Source: Betaproteobacteria bacterium
GTDB lineage: Bacteria; Pseudomonadota; Gammaproteobacteria; Burkholderiales; SG8-41
Direction of reading: 5' to 3'
DNA: 64,000 nucleotides
Assembly (NCBI GenBank): GCA_025363435.1
Contig: JANYDY010000115.1
Location: forward strand, 21,484-85,483
Shown: positions 10,017-21,806 of the stretch, in pieces
Layout: every line of letters starts with the position of its first letter
Numbering within the stretch: position 1 is the stretch's first letter
The notes under the pieces: model-generated
Databases searched by the model: none
Told to the model about the DNA's origin: nothing
The model's input: only the letters and a program-made list of their open reading frames with translations
Made by a program: the position numbers and the translations under genes

Positions 10017-10147
10017 GTTTCGATTATAACTTCCTGATTCCAAGGCGCACGCATGCCGCAGTGTGCGGTTGAAATTCGCGAAGTCGCACCCGCAGTATCC
10101 TTTGCTACAATCGGCCCATCGGGTCCCGAACTATTGCGGGGTTTCGC

Positions 10148-10624
10148 ATGTTGCAGGTTGGTCAGCCAGCGCCGGCATTTGATCTGCCCGATGCAGATAT
10201 GGAATGCGTTAGCCTGGCGGCGTACCGCAATCGCAAAATTGTCGTTTTGTATTTTTATCCGCGCGACGACACGCCGGGTTGCACTATGGAATCGATCGAT
10301 TTCAGCGATTTGCAGGATGATTTCGATCGTTGCCAGACGGTAGTGCTCGGCATCAGCATGGACGATTTCCTGAGCCACAGCGAGTTCCGCGACAAGTACG
10401 GGATTGCGGTGAAACTGTTGTCGGACGAAGAAGGCGAGGTGTGCGGCAGTTACGGGGTGTTGCAGGAAAAGGAACGCGACGGCGTGCGCCGGAACTGTAT
10501 TCAGCGCTCGACCTTCGTGATCGACAAGCGCGGCGTGATTGCGCAAGCGTGGTATGGCGTCAACCCGCGCGGACATGCGGCGGACGTATTGCAAACAATA
10601 AGGAGCGCAGGCAAATGCAAGTAG
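10148..10624 (+). CDS. bcp: Peroxiredoxin, BCP/AhpC-TSA family
   Basis: QPAPAFDLPDADMECVSLAAYRNRKIVVLYFYPRDDTPGCTMESIDFSD. Confidence 0.9.
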   Translation: MLQVGQPAPAFDLPDADMECVSLAAYRNRKIVVLYFYPRDDTPGCTMESIDFSDLQDDFDRCQTVVLGISMDDFLSHSEFRDKYGIAVKLLSDEEGEVCGSYGVLQEKERDGVRRNCIQRSTFVIDKRGVIAQAWYGVNPRGHAADVLQTIRSAGKCK

Positions 10625-11094
10625 CACAGGACATGGTAGTCAAACTGCAATACGAACTGCGCAACTCGGAAGGCGAGTTGCTGGAAAAAACCGAAGAGCC
10701 CCTCGAATATCTGCATGGCGGTCATCAAGGCATGTTTCCGCGCATTGAAGAAGCGCTTGAGGGCAAGAAGGCCGGTGATGCCTGCGAGATCTATCTGCAG
10801 CCTGCCGATGCGTTCGGCGATTACGATGAGGCGTTGGTGCAGATCGAACCGCGCGACAAATTTCCCAAAGACATCGAAGTCGGCATGCGCTTCGAGGGCG
10901 GCGCCGAAGAGGGCCATGGCACGGTGGTTTACACCGTGACCGACATTGCCGACGGCAAGGTTGTGGTCGATGGCAATCATCCGCTGGCCGGCATGGCGCT
11001 GCGTTTTGTCTGCACCGTTGAGAACGTGCGTGCGCCGACCAAAGAGGAACTTGAACACGGGCATGTGCACGGCGAACACGGCCATGAACATTAG
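10615..11094 (+). CDS. slyD: FKBP-type peptidyl-prolyl isomerase, SlyD-like, with His-rich tail
   Basis: QVAQDMVVKLQYELRNSEGELLEKT...GNHPLAGMALRF; C-terminal HGHVHGEHGHEH. Overlaps bcp by 10 nt. Confidence 0.85.
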   Translation: MQVAQDMVVKLQYELRNSEGELLEKTEEPLEYLHGGHQGMFPRIEEALEGKKAGDACEIYLQPADAFGDYDEALVQIEPRDKFPKDIEVGMRFEGGAEEGHGTVVYTVTDIADGKVVVDGNHPLAGMALRFVCTVENVRAPTKEELEHGHVHGEHGHEH

Positions 11095-11250
11095 AATCCC
11101 CGATAACCTGCTGCGCGGCGCGATTGCTTCGTTGCGCAGTGCTCGGAACCTCGCCTATCCGGGTGATTGATATGTCTCGGTTCCTGCGCGTTGCGCGCCG
11201 CGCACTCACGCCGCGCGCTACGGTTCTTCGGCGATTCCAAAAGGATTTTT

Positions 11251-12165
11251 TCAGCGGCCCGGGCTGATAGAAAACTGCAGGCGTCCGTTGCTTTCGCCGA
11301 CACGCACTCTCAACCAGTTGGTGTCGGGACTGCCGAAAACCTCGGCGCGGGTGAAGTTTGCGAGCGGCTTGCCGCTTTGCGGATGCTTGAGTGGTTGATC
11401 GACGCGATAGGTGTGCGTGTCGCCATGACCAAACAGCACGGCACCGGTGAAGTTCGCCGTTTCCTGCGTCAGTGCGGCAAGCAGGCCATCGTAACCGCGG
11501 CGCGGATTGCCCGATTGTAAAAACGGATTCGCCTGTGTCATGACGACAACGCCGTGCGCATTCTGCGCTCGCGCCAGCGCAAAACCCTGCCGCAGCCAAA
11601 CCAGCGCAGCGGCCGTTCGCGCGGCCGATTCGTCCGGCATGCGCAGATTGTTATTGCCGCCGGGAAAGTTCAGCGCAATAAACAAAACGCCATCGTGTTG
11701 CCAGCGCATGTGTTCGGGATACGGCGGTGCTGCAGTAATGTCACTTTGTCGCGCCAGCTTGAGCGGCGTCTGGCCGAGACTGTTGGCGCCCTGAAAAAAC
11801 CGCGCACGCAATGCGGCAAGCCGTTCGAGCGGGTCGTAACTGCCGGCGAGCAGTCGCGAGCAGTCGGTCCATTCATTGTCGCCGGGGATATAGATGAAGG
11901 CATGGTGTGAAGCTTCGAACATCGCGCGGCGTTGTTCGAATATCGCATCGCTGCATGACGACCAGCCATTTTTGAAATCGCCTACGTGTACAACAAACGC
12001 CATCTCGCTGCGATTGATTTCCTGCAGCATTGTGGTAAATGCCGTTTCCTCGGCGGCGCTGTAGGGCGTGTCGCCGAGCAGCGCAAAAGTGAAATCGGCA
12101 CGCGCGCTGCTGCACAGCGTCAACGCGACCATGGTGAGAATTGCAGGAACGGCGCGCAGCTTCAC
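11251..12165 (-). CDS. Secreted metallophosphoesterase-like protein
   Basis: Signal peptide; [28 protein letters not shown] calcineurin-like motifs. Confidence 0.7.
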   Translation of the reverse strand: MKLRAVPAILTMVALTLCSSARADFTFALLGDTPYSAAEETAFTTMLQEINRSEMAFVVHVGDFKNGWSSCSDAIFEQRRAMFEASHHAFIYIPGDNEWTDCSRLLAGSYDPLERLAALRARFFQGANSLGQTPLKLARQSDITAAPPYPEHMRWQHDGVLFIALNFPGGNNNLRMPDESAARTAAALVWLRQGFALARAQNAHGVVVMTQANPFLQSGNPRRGYDGLLAALTQETANFTGAVLFGHGDTHTYRVDQPLKHPQSGKPLANFTRAEVFGSPDTNWLRVRVGESNGRLQFSISPGR

Positions 12166-14723
12166 GCGTCGAGAAACCTGCGCAGTTCGTAGAGCGCTTC
12201 GAGCGCCTGCTTCGGCGTCAGCGCGTCCGGATCAAGCGCCTGCAGTTTTTCCAGCAGCATGGGATCGATCGCCGGCTCTGGCGCCACCGTCGGTGCGGTG
12301 AAGAGATCAGGCTGGTGGTCGCGCGCAACACTCTCTTGCTCAAGCGCAATCAGATGTTTTTTTGCCGCGCGGATCACAGCGCCAGGAATGCCGGCGAGCT
12401 GCGCGACTTGCAGTCCATAGCTTTGATTAGCGGGGCCTTCTTCGACGCTGTGCAGGAAAACGATGCGGTCCTTGTGTTCAACCGCATCGAGATGCACGTT
12501 GACTGCCTGTTTAAATTCCTGCGTCAGGCGTGTTAATTCGAAATAGTGCGTCGCGAACAGCGTCAGGCTTTTGTTGACGTCGAGCAGTTGTCGCGCGATC
12601 GCCCACGCCAGCGCCAGTCCGTCGAAAGTCGAAGTGCCGCGGCCGATTTCATCCATCAGCACGAGGCTCGCCGGTGTGCCGTGATGCAGGATGTAAGCCG
12701 CCTCGGTCATTTCGACCATGAAAGTCGAACGGCCGCCGGCCAGATCGTCAGCGGCGCCGATGCGCGTGAAAATGCGGTCGAGCGCGCCTATTTTGGCGCT
12801 TTGCGCCGGCACAAAGGAGCCGCAATGCGCGAGCAGCGCAATCAGCGCGACCTGCCGCATGTAAGTCGACTTGCCGCCCATGTTGGGGCCGGTGACGAGC
12901 AGAAGCTGGCGCGCCGCTGAGAGTTGCGCGTCGTTGGCGACAAAATTATCGATCTGCTGCTCGACCACCGGATGGCGGCCGCCTTTAATTTCAATCAGCG
13001 GCATTTCGACGAGTTCGGGCTCGCACAGCGCCAACGTTTGCGCGCGTTCGGCAAACGTCGTCAACAAATCGATTTCGGCGAGTGCGGCGGCAACGCGCTG
13101 CAAGACCGGGATTTCCGGCGCGAGGGCGTCGAGCAACTGGTCGTAGAGCAGTTTTTCACGCGCCAGCGCGCGGTCCTGTGCCGACAACGCCTTGTCTTCA
13201 AAGGTCTTGAGTTCCGGCGTGATGTAGCGTTCGGCATTTTTCAGTGTCTGCCGGCGGCGGTAATCGTCGGGCACTTTCTCCGACTGCGCGCGCGTCACCT
13301 CGATATAGAAGCCGTGCACGCGGTTGTATTCGACTTTCAGCGTGGCGATGCCGCTGCGCGCGCGTTCGCGCGCTTCGAGATCGAGCAGGAATTGCCCGCA
13401 GTTGGTTTGTATAGCGCGCAATTCGTCGAGATCGGCGTCGAAACCGTCTGCGATGACGCCGCCTTCGCGGACCAGGGCGGCGGGCTCGGCGAGAATTGCG
13501 CGCTCGAGCAGTGCGTGCACGGCATCGAGCGGACGCGCCTCAATGGCGAGTTGCTGCAGGCGCGGACGGTCGAGACGGCCGAGTTGCGCGCTGATTTCGG
13601 GCAGCAGTGCAAGCGTGCTGCGCAGTCCAGACAGGTCACGCGGTCGCGCGCTCTTCAGCGCAATGCGCGCGGTGATGCGCTCGACATCCGCGCAGGCTTT
13701 GAGTGCAGTGCGCAGCGCCGCTGCAGCGACGTCGCTGTCGCCGGCGAGCAGGCCGACCGCCGACAAGCGCGCCTGCGATGGAGTGTGATCGCGCAGCGGA
13801 TGGTGCAGGGTGTGGCGCAGCAGGCGGCTGCCCATGCCGGTGGCGCAGGTGTCGAACAATGACAGCAGCGTCGGCGTCGCTTCACCGCGGATGGTTTCAG
13901 AAATCTCGAGATTGCGCCGTGTCGCCGGATCGATACCGATGTAGGTAGCCGTATCTTCGACTGAGAGGCCGGTGACGTGCGCGATGGAATTGCCTTGCGT
14001 CGCACGCGCGTATTCGATCAATGCGCCGGCGGCGCAGACCGCGGCGGGCAGGCGCTCAATGCCGAACGCTGTCAAATCGTGCGTGTTGAACTGGCGCGTC
14101 AGCGCGCGGCGCGCGGCTTCGCTGTCGAATTGCCATACCGGCAGACGCTTGACCGCGAAGCCCGGATTGTCGGGCAGCACGACCGATGACGAATCTGCAA
14201 CCAGCACTTCGGCCGGCCGCAGGCGTTCGAGTTCCCCCGCCAGTTGCTCCGCTGTCGTCACCGAGGCGCGCATGCGACCGGCGGCCAGTGCGAGCCATGC
14301 CATACCGATGTCGTTCTGTTGCGGCCACAGCGCGAGCAGTACGTTGTCGCGTTTGTCATCGAGCAGCGCTGCGTCGGTCAGTGTGCCCGGCGTGACGATG
14401 CGTGTGACTTTGCGCTCGACCGGCCCTTTCGAGGTGGCCGGGTCGCCGATCTGTTCACACACCGCAACCGATTCACCGCCTTTCACCAGTTTGGCCAGAT
14501 ACTGCTCGACCGAATGGTAGGGCACGCCGCACATCTTGATCGGTTCGCCGGCAGACGTGCCGCGCGCGGTCAGCGTAATGTCGAGCAGGCGCGCGGCTTT
14601 TTCAGCATCGGTGAAAAACAGTTCGTAGAAATCCCCCATGCGGTAGAACAGCAGCATGTCGGGATGTTCTGCCTTGATGCGCAGGTACTGCTGCATCATC
14701 GGCGTGTGTGACGGGGCATTCAT
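12162..14723 (-). CDS. mutS: DNA mismatch repair protein MutS
   Basis: [75 protein letters not shown]. Confidence 0.98.
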   Translation of the reverse strand: MNAPSHTPMMQQYLRIKAEHPDMLLFYRMGDFYELFFTDAEKAARLLDITLTARGTSAGEPIKMCGVPYHSVEQYLAKLVKGGESVAVCEQIGDPATSKGPVERKVTRIVTPGTLTDAALLDDKRDNVLLALWPQQNDIGMAWLALAAGRMRASVTTAEQLAGELERLRPAEVLVADSSSVVLPDNPGFAVKRLPVWQFDSEAARRALTRQFNTHDLTAFGIERLPAAVCAAGALIEYARATQGNSIAHVTGLSVEDTATYIGIDPATRRNLEISETIRGEATPTLLSLFDTCATGMGSRLLRHTLHHPLRDHTPSQARLSAVGLLAGDSDVAAAALRTALKACADVERITARIALKSARPRDLSGLRSTLALLPEISAQLGRLDRPRLQQLAIEARPLDAVHALLERAILAEPAALVREGGVIADGFDADLDELRAIQTNCGQFLLDLEARERARSGIATLKVEYNRVHGFYIEVTRAQSEKVPDDYRRRQTLKNAERYITPELKTFEDKALSAQDRALAREKLLYDQLLDALAPEIPVLQRVAAALAEIDLLTTFAERAQTLALCEPELVEMPLIEIKGGRHPVVEQQIDNFVANDAQLSAARQLLLVTGPNMGGKSTYMRQVALIALLAHCGSFVPAQSAKIGALDRIFTRIGAADDLAGGRSTFMVEMTEAAYILHHGTPASLVLMDEIGRGTSTFDGLALAWAIARQLLDVNKSLTLFATHYFELTRLTQEFKQAVNVHLDAVEHKDRIVFLHSVEEGPANQSYGLQVAQLAGIPGAVIRAAKKHLIALEQESVARDHQPDLFTAPTVAPEPAIDPMLLEKLQALDPDALTPKQALEALYELRRFLDA

Positions 14724-14828
14724 GCGGGTAAAAGGGGCGTCGGGCGAAGCCCGTATTGTGCCTGTAAGCGGCACGCTGCGGATAGCGGCGGGAGACCCGG
14801 TTTGCCGCCGGTGCTGCGGGGGCTTGCG

Positions 14829-16061
14829 TTAGCCGGCTGAGCCGGCATTGCGCCAGAGTTCGGTCAGGTCGCTAAATCCCCATTGGGCCGGATCTTCCTG
14901 CGCAATGATGCGGTCGTTGGTCTGGGGGCGCGACAGATCGATTATTTGTGGCGGCAGGCGCACCTGCGATTTGGTCGAAAAAAACACTTTGATTTTCGGT
15001 GTCAGCAGCGAGACGGGGGATTGATCGACGACGACACCGAGACGCCCCGATTGCAACCGCACCAGGCTGCCGACCGGATAGATGCCGACACTTTTAACGA
15101 AGGCTTGGAAGATGCGATCATCAAAGTGACCTATGCTCCATGACGCCATTTTGTGCACGGCTTCGGCCGGGTCCCAGCCCTTTTTGTACGGACGCTCGGA
15201 AGTGATCGCGTCGTAAACATCGCACACCGCGCCCATTTTGGCGTAGAGGCTGATGTTGTCGCCGGCGAGTTTGTGCGGATATCCGCTGCCGTCGATTTTT
15301 TCGTGATGATGCAGGCTCACATCAAGTGCAATTTCACCAACACCCTTGCCGCCGGTCAGCATTTCATGTCCGGCCAGCGGATGGCTTTTGACCAGCGCGA
15401 ATTCCTCATCGGTCAGTTTGCCAGGCTTATTGAGCACTTCGAGCGGAATCGCCATTTTGCCGACGTCGTGCAGCAGGCCGGCCATACCGGCCTCGCGTGT
15501 TTGGGCGTCGTTGAGGCCGAGCTTGCGCGCCAGCGCAATCATCAGTCCGCAGACTGCGACCGAATGCATATAGGTGTAATCGTCAGAGGTTTTGAGTCGA
15601 GCAATGCTGATCAGTGCGCACGGGTTGCGCGCGACCGATGCAGAGATGTCTTCCACCAGCGGCATTACGTTGTCCGCTTCTATGGCCTTGCCCATGCGCG
15701 CCTCGTTGAACATCGAGACGACGGCTTTTTTGGATTCGGCGACGATGCTCGAAGCGCGCTCTATTTCGGCGTTGATGGATGTGAGTTCGGGCGCTGCGGG
15801 TAGCGCCGCTTTCTGCGCCGGCGGCGCAATTTGTTCAACCGCTGCTTGCGCAGTTGCCGGGGCAACCGCCACCACGATGTCGAGCCCCTTGTCGGTGTCG
15901 ATCAAGGCTTCCTTGATGCCGCTGCCGAGAATTTTCGCGATCTGGCCGGCGTCCTTCAGCTGAAAGGAGGTGCGCCAGAACGGATGATCCATCCAGCTGC
16001 CGCACAGTTCGTGCAGGAACATGCCGGGTCGCAGTTGATGGGTATCAATTTTTCTCAGCAT
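14829..16061 (-). CDS. HD-GYP domain phosphodiesterase with DUF3391 N-terminus
   Basis: LRKIDTHQLRPGMFLHEL; GLLHDVGKMAIPLEVLNKPGKLT; HHHEKIDGSGYPHKL. Confidence 0.9.
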   Translation of the reverse strand: MLRKIDTHQLRPGMFLHELCGSWMDHPFWRTSFQLKDAGQIAKILGSGIKEALIDTDKGLDIVVAVAPATAQAAVEQIAPPAQKAALPAAPELTSINAEIERASSIVAESKKAVVSMFNEARMGKAIEADNVMPLVEDISASVARNPCALISIARLKTSDDYTYMHSVAVCGLMIALARKLGLNDAQTREAGMAGLLHDVGKMAIPLEVLNKPGKLTDEEFALVKSHPLAGHEMLTGGKGVGEIALDVSLHHHEKIDGSGYPHKLAGDNISLYAKMGAVCDVYDAITSERPYKKGWDPAEAVHKMASWSIGHFDDRIFQAFVKSVGIYPVGSLVRLQSGRLGVVVDQSPVSLLTPKIKVFFSTKSQVRLPPQIIDLSRPQTNDRIIAQEDPAQWGFSDLTELWRNAGSAG

Positions 16062-16253
16062 GATTTCGCAGGCATGGTTTGCCGCATGCGAAAACAGGCG
16101 CCACCGGATTCCGGCAGATCGAGCGCTTGCTCCACGCCTGCGCGCAGTGGTCTCAAGAGTACACATCCTGATTACGGCAAAGCCGGCGTAATCTTTAAGG
16201 CAGTATCACGGCAGGCGGGTATGAATCCGCCCCGCGCGTGCCGGATGCGGAGG

Positions 16254-17852
<1,599 letters not shown>

Positions 17853-17881
17853 GATGTGCCTGCGGCGCGCGCGCCGCTGAA

Positions 17882-18679
17882 TTACTTCTTGAGCTTGTCG
17901 CTCAGGTACGGCGCGAGCGACTGGATCAGTTGGGAAAACAGCTTCGGATTGGCGGCAACGATGTTGCCGGATTCAAGGTAGCCGCCGTTGCCGAGAAAAT
18001 CGCCGACCAGACCGCCGGCTTCGGTGATGAGCAGGCTGCCGGCCGCCATATCCCAGGGCGCCAAGCCGAATTCCCAGAAACCGTCGAGACGTCCGGCGGC
18101 AACGTAGGCGAGATCAAGGGTGGCGGCGCCGGCGCGGCGGATGCCGCTGGTTTTTTGCGTGAGGTCTTTGAACATCGCAAGATAGTTGTCGATTTGCGAA
18201 AATTCCTTGAACGGAAAGCCGGTTCCGAGCAGGCAGCCTTGCAGCTTGAGGCGTTTGCCGACGCGCATGCGGTGATCGTTCAGATAGGCGCCGCGGCCGC
18301 GCGAGGCGGTAAACAATTCATTGCGGATCGGATCGTAAATCACCGCCTGCGACAGCACGCCTTTGTGCGACAGCGCAATCGACACCGCATAGTGCGGAAA
18401 GCCGTGCAGAAAATTCGTCGTGCCGTCGAGCGGATCGATAATCCAGACATACTCAGAATTGCCGGAGGCGCCGCTTTCCTCTGCTAAAATCGAATGGCTC
18501 GGATAGGTTTCCTGAATGACGCGAATGATCATGCGTTCGGCTTCGCGGTCGACTTCCGAAACATAATCGTTGGCTGCCTTCGTCGTGACCGTCAGGATGT
18601 CGATATTTTGCGCGGCGCGGTTGATAATGCTGCCGGCGCGGCGCGCTGCCTTGACGGCGGTATTGAGCATCGGATGCAT
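17882..18679 (-). CDS. suhB: Inositol-1-monophosphatase family protein
   Basis: [62 protein letters not shown]. Confidence 0.95.
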   Translation of the reverse strand: MHPMLNTAVKAARRAGSIINRAAQNIDILTVTTKAANDYVSEVDREAERMIIRVIQETYPSHSILAEESGASGNSEYVWIIDPLDGTTNFLHGFPHYAVSIALSHKGVLSQAVIYDPIRNELFTASRGRGAYLNDHRMRVGKRLKLQGCLLGTGFPFKEFSQIDNYLAMFKDLTQKTSGIRRAGAATLDLAYVAAGRLDGFWEFGLAPWDMAAGSLLITEAGGLVGDFLGNGGYLESGNIVAANPKLFSQLIQSLAPYLSDKLKK

Positions 18680-18767
18680 GGCGGCGGCGATCAGGATAAA
18701 GTGTTAAAAATCACGGGAGTCTGCGGCGCTGGAGCGGTACGGGCCGGACTCGAAGGGGCGTATTGTA

Positions 18768-19496
18768 GTGAATAACACCGACGCGCTCAAAAATATTCGT
18801 ATCGTGCTCAGCCGGCCCAGCCATCCGGGCAACATCGGCGCTGCGGCGCGCGCGATGAAGACCATGGGTTTGAGCGATCTGCGCCTGGTCCAGCCGCGCC
18901 ATTTTCCGCACCCCGATGCGGTGGTGCGAGCCGCCGGCGCTGATGACATATTGAACGCTGCGCAGGTTGTTGAAACCTTGCCGGAGGCGCTGTCAGACTG
19001 CGTATTTGCCGTTGCGGCGACGGCGCGTCACCGCGAACTGCGGCATGAGGCGCTGGACGCGCGTGCTGCGGCACACGCCGTGGTGGCGACGGCGCCGCAG
19101 GCGGTTGCCATCGTCTTCGGCAACGAAACCGCCGGGTTGACTGCGGATGAAGCGGCGAATTGCAGAATCTGGGCACGAATTCCGGTGAATCCGGAATTTT
19201 CTTCACTGAATCTCGGCGCTGCTGTGCAGGTGTTTGCCTATGAGCTGCGCATGGCCTGCGTGATCGCAACGCCGGCGCCGGCGCCGGAGTTCGCGCCGGC
19301 CACGCTTGAGCAGGTCGAACAGCTATACCGGCACCTCGAAGAACAAATGACAGTGACCGGTTTTTACAATCCCGCCAATCCGGGGCGTCTTGAATTGCGG
19401 CTGCGACGGCTGCTGGCACGCGCGCAGCTCGAAGCCGAAGAAGTCAATATCCTGCGCGGATTTCTGAAAACGCTGGAGCGGCCGAAAATCCGCTAG
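18768..19496 (+). CDS. trmJ: tRNA (cytidine/uridine-2'-O)-methyltransferase TrmJ, SPOUT family
   Basis: IRIVLSRPSHPGNIGAAARAMKTMGLSDLRLVQP; VFGNETAGLTADE; IPVNPEFSSLNLGAAVQVFAYEL. Confidence 0.93.
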   Translation: MNNTDALKNIRIVLSRPSHPGNIGAAARAMKTMGLSDLRLVQPRHFPHPDAVVRAAGADDILNAAQVVETLPEALSDCVFAVAATARHRELRHEALDARAAAHAVVATAPQAVAIVFGNETAGLTADEAANCRIWARIPVNPEFSSLNLGAAVQVFAYELRMACVIATPAPAPEFAPATLEQVEQLYRHLEEQMTVTGFYNPANPGRLELRLRRLLARAQLEAEEVNILRGFLKTLERPKIR

Positions 19497-19505
19497 CGCG
19501 GTCGC

Positions 19506-20270
19506 TCAAGTCGTGGTGGAGCTATCGCGGTTTTTTAGTGCCGATAAAGCAAGCCATGCCATTGGTACCAGCACCAATGCAGCGGACAGCAGCTGGCCGT
19601 AGAAACCTTCCGGTCCATACGGTTCGGTCGCCTCGTGCCAGAACGCGTTGTCGAGCGGCAGCACGTTGGCTTCACTTAATTCGTGGAAGCTGTAGATGAA
19701 CAATTGCGCGACGAACAGCAGCAAAAAAATCGACGTCACCTGAAAAAACAGATCGAGGCGCACGCGGTGGCCATAGCGCGTCCACGCCCAGGCGACCGCG
19801 GCGGCGATGCCGATGCCGATGCCGGCGCCGGCTATCATTTCGAGCGAGCCGGTTTTTAACGCGAGCGCATTGACGATAAATGCAGTCTCCATGCCTTCGC
19901 GCGTAATCATCAGAAGCACAAATGCAAAAACGCCGAGCGATGCGCCGGTACCGGTTTTTTGCGCCGCGCTTTCAATTTTTGAGTTGATCGTGCTACGCAG
20001 ATGTTTTGCCGCGCGCAGCATGTAAATCACCATGCCGAGCACCATTGCTGCAGCGATGGCGGCGAGTATGCCTTCCCACAACGGTTGCACGGCGACTTCC
20101 GCCAGGGCGACGCCCAGCACGATGCTGAGCGCAACGGCAGTGGCGGTGCCCCAATAGGCGGGGGCCAGCAACGCCGTGCGTCCGGTTTTGCGCAGATAGG
20201 CAATGGTGATGGCCACGATCAGGAACGCTTCTATGCATTCGCGCAGGGTAATGACGAGGATTTGCAGCAT
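19506..20270 (-). CDS. FTR1-family high-affinity iron permease
   Basis: MLQILVITLRECIEAFLIVAITIAYL; MITREGMETAFIVNAL (REGxE motifs), multiple TM segments. Confidence 0.92.
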   Translation of the reverse strand: MLQILVITLRECIEAFLIVAITIAYLRKTGRTALLAPAYWGTATAVALSIVLGVALAEVAVQPLWEGILAAIAAAMVLGMVIYMLRAAKHLRSTINSKIESAAQKTGTGASLGVFAFVLLMITREGMETAFIVNALALKTGSLEMIAGAGIGIGIAAAVAWAWTRYGHRVRLDLFFQVTSIFLLLFVAQLFIYSFHELSEANVLPLDNAFWHEATEPYGPEGFYGQLLSAALVLVPMAWLALSALKNRDSSTTT

Positions 20271-20284
20271 TCTGGCCGTTACTT

Positions 20285-20309
20285 AATAGTGAGAATGGTT
20301 CTCATTATT
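20285..20309. promoter_or_regulatory. Fur-box-like inverted repeat
   Basis: AATAGTGAGAA-TGG-TTCTCATTATT, arms match 10/11; 15 bp upstream of the FTR1 start codon. Confidence 0.8.
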
Positions 20310-20386
20310 GGAATTGACGCTGCGGATGTCAATCATTTTCGCCCCAAAAGCGCTCTCGGTCGGTACGAAATACTTGCTGAATGTCA

Positions 20387-20411
20387 ATAGTTGACTGTTT
20401 TACTGGGGAAA
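20387..20411 (+). promoter_or_regulatory. IscR type-1-like half site overlapping the -35 of the cysE promoter
   Basis: ATAGTTGACTGTTTTACTGGGGAAA; left half matches ATASYYGACTR exactly. Also TTGACT (20391)-N17-TAATCT (20414). Confidence 0.5.
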
Positions 20412-20446
20412 GGTAATCTGCTAGCCCATTTTGTTAAAAATCAATC

Positions 20447-21175
20447 ATGTTCAAGCGAATACGGGAAGAGATCGCGATCGTTTTTGAGCGCGATCCGGCG
20501 GCGCGCAACGCGTGGGAAGTGATGACCTGCTATCCGGGGTTTCATGCCATGTTGATGCACCGCTTCGCCCATCTGTTGTGGCAGGCCAGGCTGCGCTGGC
20601 TGGCGCGTTTTGTTTCCTATATCGCGCGCTGGTTGACCGGTATTGAGATCCACCCGGGAGCGATGATCGGACAGCGCTTTTTCATCGACCATGGCATGGG
20701 CGTGGTGATCGGCGAAACCGCCGAGATCGGCAACGACTGCACGCTCTATCACGGCGTAACACTGGGCGGCACCTCGTGGAATCGCGGCAAGCGCCACCCC
20801 ACGCTCGGCAATAACGTGGTGGTCGGCGCCGGCGCAAAAATTCTTGGCCCCATCGTCATCGGCGACGGTGCGCAAATCGGTTCGAATGCGGTGGTTGTCA
20901 AAGCGGTGCCGCCGGGGGCGACGGCGGTCGGCATTCCCGCGCGCATTGTTGAAAAAGAGGCGGGCGACACAGCCGGCTTCTCGGCCTATGCGGTGGGCAG
21001 CGATATGAACGATCCGGTGTCGCGTGCGATTCATGAATTGATTGATCACGGCGTGGCGACCGACAAGCGCATTGAAAAAATCCTCGCGCATCTGGAAAAA
21101 CTCGGCGTCGATTGCGCTGATTCAGCGGCACGCGATCGCTTCGATCCGGGCTACCTGAACAAGATCGTTGATTGA
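20447..21175 (+). CDS. cysE: Serine O-acetyltransferase
   Basis: [25 protein letters not shown]; hexapeptide repeat [32 protein letters not shown]. Confidence 0.95.
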   Translation: MFKRIREEIAIVFERDPAARNAWEVMTCYPGFHAMLMHRFAHLLWQARLRWLARFVSYIARWLTGIEIHPGAMIGQRFFIDHGMGVVIGETAEIGNDCTLYHGVTLGGTSWNRGKRHPTLGNNVVVGAGAKILGPIVIGDGAQIGSNAVVVKAVPPGATAVGIPARIVEKEAGDTAGFSAYAVGSDMNDPVSRAIHELIDHGVATDKRIEKILAHLEKLGVDCADSAARDRFDPGYLNKIVD

Positions 21176-21206
21176 GGGGATGCATGCCCTTGGAAGCGCA
21201 AGCGTT

Positions 21207-21259
21207 AAACTTGACCAGTTAACTCGGATATTCTATAGTTGACAAGTTTACTCTGGTAT
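21207..21259 (+). promoter_or_regulatory. Two tandem IscR type-1-like operators with a sigma70 promoter
   Basis: Sites AAACTTGACCAGTTAACTCGGATAT (21207-21231) and ATAGTTGACAAGTTTACTCTGGTAT (21235-21259); TTGACC (21211)-N17-TATAGT (21234). Confidence 0.65.
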
Positions 21260-21297
21260 GTGATTCATGCAATTCAATGTTTTAAAAGGAATTTCAC

Positions 21298-21777
21298 ATG
21301 AGACTGACGACTAAAGGACGTTTCGCTGTGACCGCGATGGTGGATCTGGCGATGCGCCACGGCGGCGGCCCGGTGGCGCTTGCCGAAATCAGCCAGCGCC
21401 AGAAAATCTCCTTGTCATACCTGGAGCAGTTGTTCGGTAAATTGCGGCGGCGCGGGCTGGTCGATAGCGTGCGTGGCCCCGGCGGCGGTTATTGCCTCGC
21501 CAAGGACATGGCGCAAATCGCTGTTTCCGACGTCATTCTTGCGGTTGACGAGCCGATCGATGCGACGCAATGCGGCGGCAAGGAAAACTGTCGCGACGAC
21601 CAGAAATGCATTACCCACGATTTATGGGCGCAGTTGAACAAGCGCATTTTTGATTACCTCGGCGGCGTAACGTTGAAGCAACTGGTTGAGGAACAGAAAG
21701 CCAAACAGAACGGCGTCACCCAGATGCACGACATGCGCGAAATCAGCCGCACGCCGCGTACACCGGTTTCGGCCTGA
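21298..21777 (+). CDS. iscR: Rrf2-family Fe-S regulator IscR
   Basis: MRLTTKGRFAVTAMVDLAMR; Cys cluster CGGKENCRDDQKCITHDLW. Confidence 0.95.
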   Translation: MRLTTKGRFAVTAMVDLAMRHGGGPVALAEISQRQKISLSYLEQLFGKLRRRGLVDSVRGPGGGYCLAKDMAQIAVSDVILAVDEPIDATQCGGKENCRDDQKCITHDLWAQLNKRIFDYLGGVTLKQLVEEQKAKQNGVTQMHDMREISRTPRTPVSA

Positions 21778-21806
21778 GCGCGGTGGCATTTCCGGATCAA
21801 CGTTTC

